Source: Thermoplasmata archaeon (GTDB lineage: Archaea > Thermoplasmatota > Thermoplasmata > Thermoplasmatales > Thermoplasmataceae). Taken from it: a stretch of 7,945 nucleotides of DNA. How positions within the stretch are numbered: position 1 is the first letter of the stretch; each line of letters starts with the position of its first letter. Of the stretch, positions 6,766 through 7,945 are shown one piece after another. Made by a program: the position numbers and the translations under genes. The DNA is taken from positions 1-7,945 of the forward strand of contig JAJYZU010000046.1 of NCBI GenBank assembly GCA_021799755.1. Direction: 5' to 3'. The notes beneath the pieces were generated by a model. The model searched no databases. It was not told the DNA's origin and saw nothing but the letters and a program-made list of their open reading frames with translations.

Positions 6766-6772
6766 CGGCGAG

Positions 6773-6793
6773 TCCTGATTCTGGATATCAGGA
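6773..6793. promoter_or_regulatory. Inverted repeat in the ABC operon promoter, candidate operator
   Basis: TCCTGAT-TCTGGAT-ATCAGGA: two perfect 7-nt arms with a 7-nt spacer. It lies directly between the TATA box (6796-6801) and the predicted transcription start near 6772. A dimeric repressor here would occlude initiation. Exporter operons are commonly controlled by dimeric winged-helix repressors of the PadR, MarR or TetR kinds, but no regulator gene is in the window. Confidence 0.5.
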
Positions 6794-6795
6794 GC

Positions 6796-6801
6796 TATAA
6801 A
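6796..6801 (-). promoter_or_regulatory. TATA box for the ABC transporter operon
   Basis: TTTATA on the minus strand within CAATTTATAGC, preceded by an A/T-rich stretch suitable for transcription factor B contact. With the usual 26-nt distance, transcription would start near 6772, giving a leader of about 7 nt before the ATG at 6765. Confidence 0.6.
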
Positions 6802-6844
6802 TTGAATTTTTTGTACACTCTCACATAATAAAGCTCATCTGTGC

Positions 6845-7591
6845 TTAAACCAGATTTACTATCAGACCGATTACAAATCCCATAAAGACGCTTATATAAG
6901 CGGATCCAGGGGCAGTTCCGCCTGCCTTGAGAAAAATTGACCTAAACATTGGAAGTATGATATAGAATATTGCTCCAACGGCCAGTCCGTCGAAAATCAG
7001 GTTAAATGAAGGGGAGCTGAAGTAATATCCAGCGGCGCCTCCTATAATGGTAGGCAGCCCGCCTATCATAAAAGCGGCCGCCAGAAGGATCCTTCTTCTA
7101 TCGGGCGTGCCCAGAGTTGGAGCGCCGATCGGGAAGCCTTCCGTTATATTCTGTATTGTGAAACCAAGTACTAGGACGAATGTAATGCCTACCAGGCCTA
7201 TCTGGAAGAGAAGAGAACCAAGCACCAGACCCTCTGTAAGGTTTTGAAGGCCTATGCCAACCGCTATCAGGACAGAAAGTCTGGCCATTTCAGGTTCCTT
7301 TCCAGATGCCCTGCTTGCAACATATAGAATTCCGAACCCGGCAATTAGCGCTAGGATGAACTCACTATCATATGGGAATGACGACCCATAGCCATAAAGG
7401 GAACCATTGTACATGATAGAAGCAGCGTCTGAAAATACATCAGCGATCAGGAATATAAGGATGCCAATTGCAAAGCCGTTGAGATATGTGGATGTCCTTG
7501 GGCTCAACCTGCCATGTATCACAAGTGGATATGAAACAAAGATTGAAAGTCCCATTATTGTTGAGAGAATAAGGACTACATAGAATTCCAT
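6845..7591 (-). CDS. ZIP-family divalent metal transporter
   Basis: Integral membrane protein (248 aa) of the ZIP family, which moves divalent metals such as zinc, iron or manganese into the cytosol. About eight hydrophobic helices are visible. Two helices carry the family motif x-N-x-x-E-G: GLQNLTEGLVLG (residues 114-125) and TIQNITEGFPIG (145-156). The last part has FDGLAVGAIFYIILPMF, the usual glycine-rich helix. Compared with BbZIP, the metal-binding His177 equivalent is Gln116, Asp208 is Asn148, and the glutamate of the following helix is not seen; Gln147 and both motif glutamates (120, 151) remain. An acidic pair in the second helix (Asp51, Asp55) may contribute. The ATG at 7591 is placed two or three bases from the predicted transcription start. 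A DtxR-like repeat in the promoter suggests control by metal. The family is clear; the metal is not. Confidence 0.87.
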   Translation of the reverse strand: MEFYVVLILSTIMGLSIFVSYPLVIHGRLSPRTSTYLNGFAIGILIFLIADVFSDAASIMYNGSLYGYGSSFPYDSEFILALIAGFGILYVASRASGKEPEMARLSVLIAVGIGLQNLTEGLVLGSLLFQIGLVGITFVLVLGFTIQNITEGFPIGAPTLGTPDRRRILLAAAFMIGGLPTIIGGAAGYYFSSPSFNLIFDGLAVGAIFYIILPMFRSIFLKAGGTAPGSAYISVFMGFVIGLIVNLV

Positions 7592-7600
7592 TAAGATGTT

Positions 7601-7616
7601 ATTAGGTAGACCTAAT
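7601..7616. promoter_or_regulatory. DtxR-like inverted repeat, candidate metal-responsive operator
   Basis: ATTAGGT-AG-ACCTAAT: two perfect 7-nt arms with a 2-nt spacer. The half-sites TTAGGT/ACCTAA match those of DtxR/IdeR-type metalloregulator boxes, although the spacing is tighter than in the classical 19-bp box. It touches the TATA box on one side and ends 9 nt before the ATG of a metal transporter, the expected place for a repressor that shuts off uptake when metal is plentiful. Confidence 0.6.
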
Positions 7617-7623
7617 TTAAATT
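7616..7623 (-). promoter_or_regulatory. TATA box for the ZIP gene
   Basis: AATTTAAA on the minus strand, centred about 28 nt upstream of the ATG at 7591. Transcription would start near 7593, so the message is essentially leaderless. A CGCA stretch precedes the box. The edge of the DtxR-like repeat overlaps its downstream end. Confidence 0.55.
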
Positions 7624-7712
7624 TGCGTAGCAGGAAAAACTAACACCTATTTTGGGCAAGTCACTCCCGAACCAATCCGTACGTCGGTATTTATGCAAAG
7701 TTCTTGGATGAA

Positions 7713-7945
7713 CTAGAGGGAAAGTTTACCTGGCGTTTTCGGGAACGGATGGGTATCTTCAATTCTCTTCAGGCCACAGATGTACCTGGTCAACCTCTCT
7801 ATGCCGATACCGAAACCCGCGCTGGACGTAAGGCCCCTCGATGAATAAGCTAGTATCCACTTAAACTGCTCCTCGGATTGCCCCTTCTTCCTGATTCTCT
7901 CCTTTATCCGATCCTGGAGAAATTCCCTCTCCCCACCGGAAAGAC
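7713..7945 (-). CDS. Class II aminoacyl-tRNA synthetase of the AsnRS family, C-terminal end (5' part cut by window edge)
   Basis: The last 76 residues of a class II synthetase run from the right edge to a TAG at 7713-7715. Visible are SGGEREF, a linker helix (RIKERIRKK), and motif 3, AGFGIGIERLTRY, whose arginine contacts ATP. The end ICGLKRIEDTHPFPKTPG matches the C-terminus of the asparaginyl-/aspartyl-tRNA synthetase subgroup, closest to AsnRS (asnS). The Pro-His that usually precedes the glycine-rich motif 3 in AsnRS is replaced by TSS, so an archaeal AsnRS-related asparagine synthetase is also possible. The start, anticodon-binding domain and motifs 1 and 2 lie beyond the window. The 121-nt gap to the ZIP gene holds that gene's promoter and otherwise nothing I can name. 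Confidence 0.85.
   Translation of the reverse strand, partial: LSGGEREFLQDRIKERIRKKGQSEEQFKWILAYSSRGLTSSAGFGIGIERLTRYICGLKRIEDTHPFPKTPGKLSL

Noticed and set aside
7635..7639. Short T-run on the minus strand as a terminator for the synthetase gene
   Set aside because: Only five T residues with no stem; it cannot be told from AT-rich promoter background.

Overview
The window reads as a housekeeping stretch of an archaeal chromosome, most likely from the Thermoplasmata/Thermoplasmatales. Four observations point there. AT-rich TATA-like boxes lie about 26 bp upstream of start codons, so several messages look leaderless. Genes inside operons carry GGTG-type Shine-Dalgarno sites and use TTG starts. 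Base composition is moderate. The protein set (ArgG/ArgH, DUF72, DUF202, a GmhB-like phosphatase, an ABC-2 exporter, a ZIP transporter) suits this group. The exact genus cannot be read from the sequence. I see no tRNA, rRNA, CRISPR array, insertion sequence or phage gene.

Left part (1-2319, + strand): argG, cut by the left edge, is followed almost without a gap by argH. These are the last two steps of arginine synthesis (citrulline to argininosuccinate to arginine plus fumarate). argH has no ordinary start codon where the family's N-terminus begins, and its active-site blocks are of a divergent type.

Middle part (2331-4713): a DUF72 (YecE-like) gene runs leftwards and converges on argH with an 11-nt gap. 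It is transcribed divergently from a small DUF202 membrane protein whose TATA box is placed for a leaderless TTG start. Next comes an unrecognised gene of about 307 codons. Its promoter contains a TATA box, an imperfect inverted repeat directly downstream, and an ATG 26 bp from the box.

Right part (4740-7945, all - strand, so transcription runs right to left): first the C-terminal end of an AsnRS-family class II synthetase, cut by the right edge. Then a ZIP-family metal transporter under its own promoter, with a DtxR-like inverted repeat (TTAGGT/ACCTAA half-sites) between TATA box and start codon. Last a three-gene operon: ABC ATPase, ABC-2 permease and HAD-family phosphatase (GmhB/HisB-N type). 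The first two genes overlap by 11 nt and the last follows after 18 nt. The operon's promoter also has a perfect 7+7 inverted repeat between TATA box and start.

I found no multi-gene system that looks wholly new. The most useful leads are the three promoter-embedded inverted repeats, the altered metal-site residues of the ZIP protein, the coupling of a small-molecule phosphatase to an exporter, and the unrecognised gene at 3790-4713.
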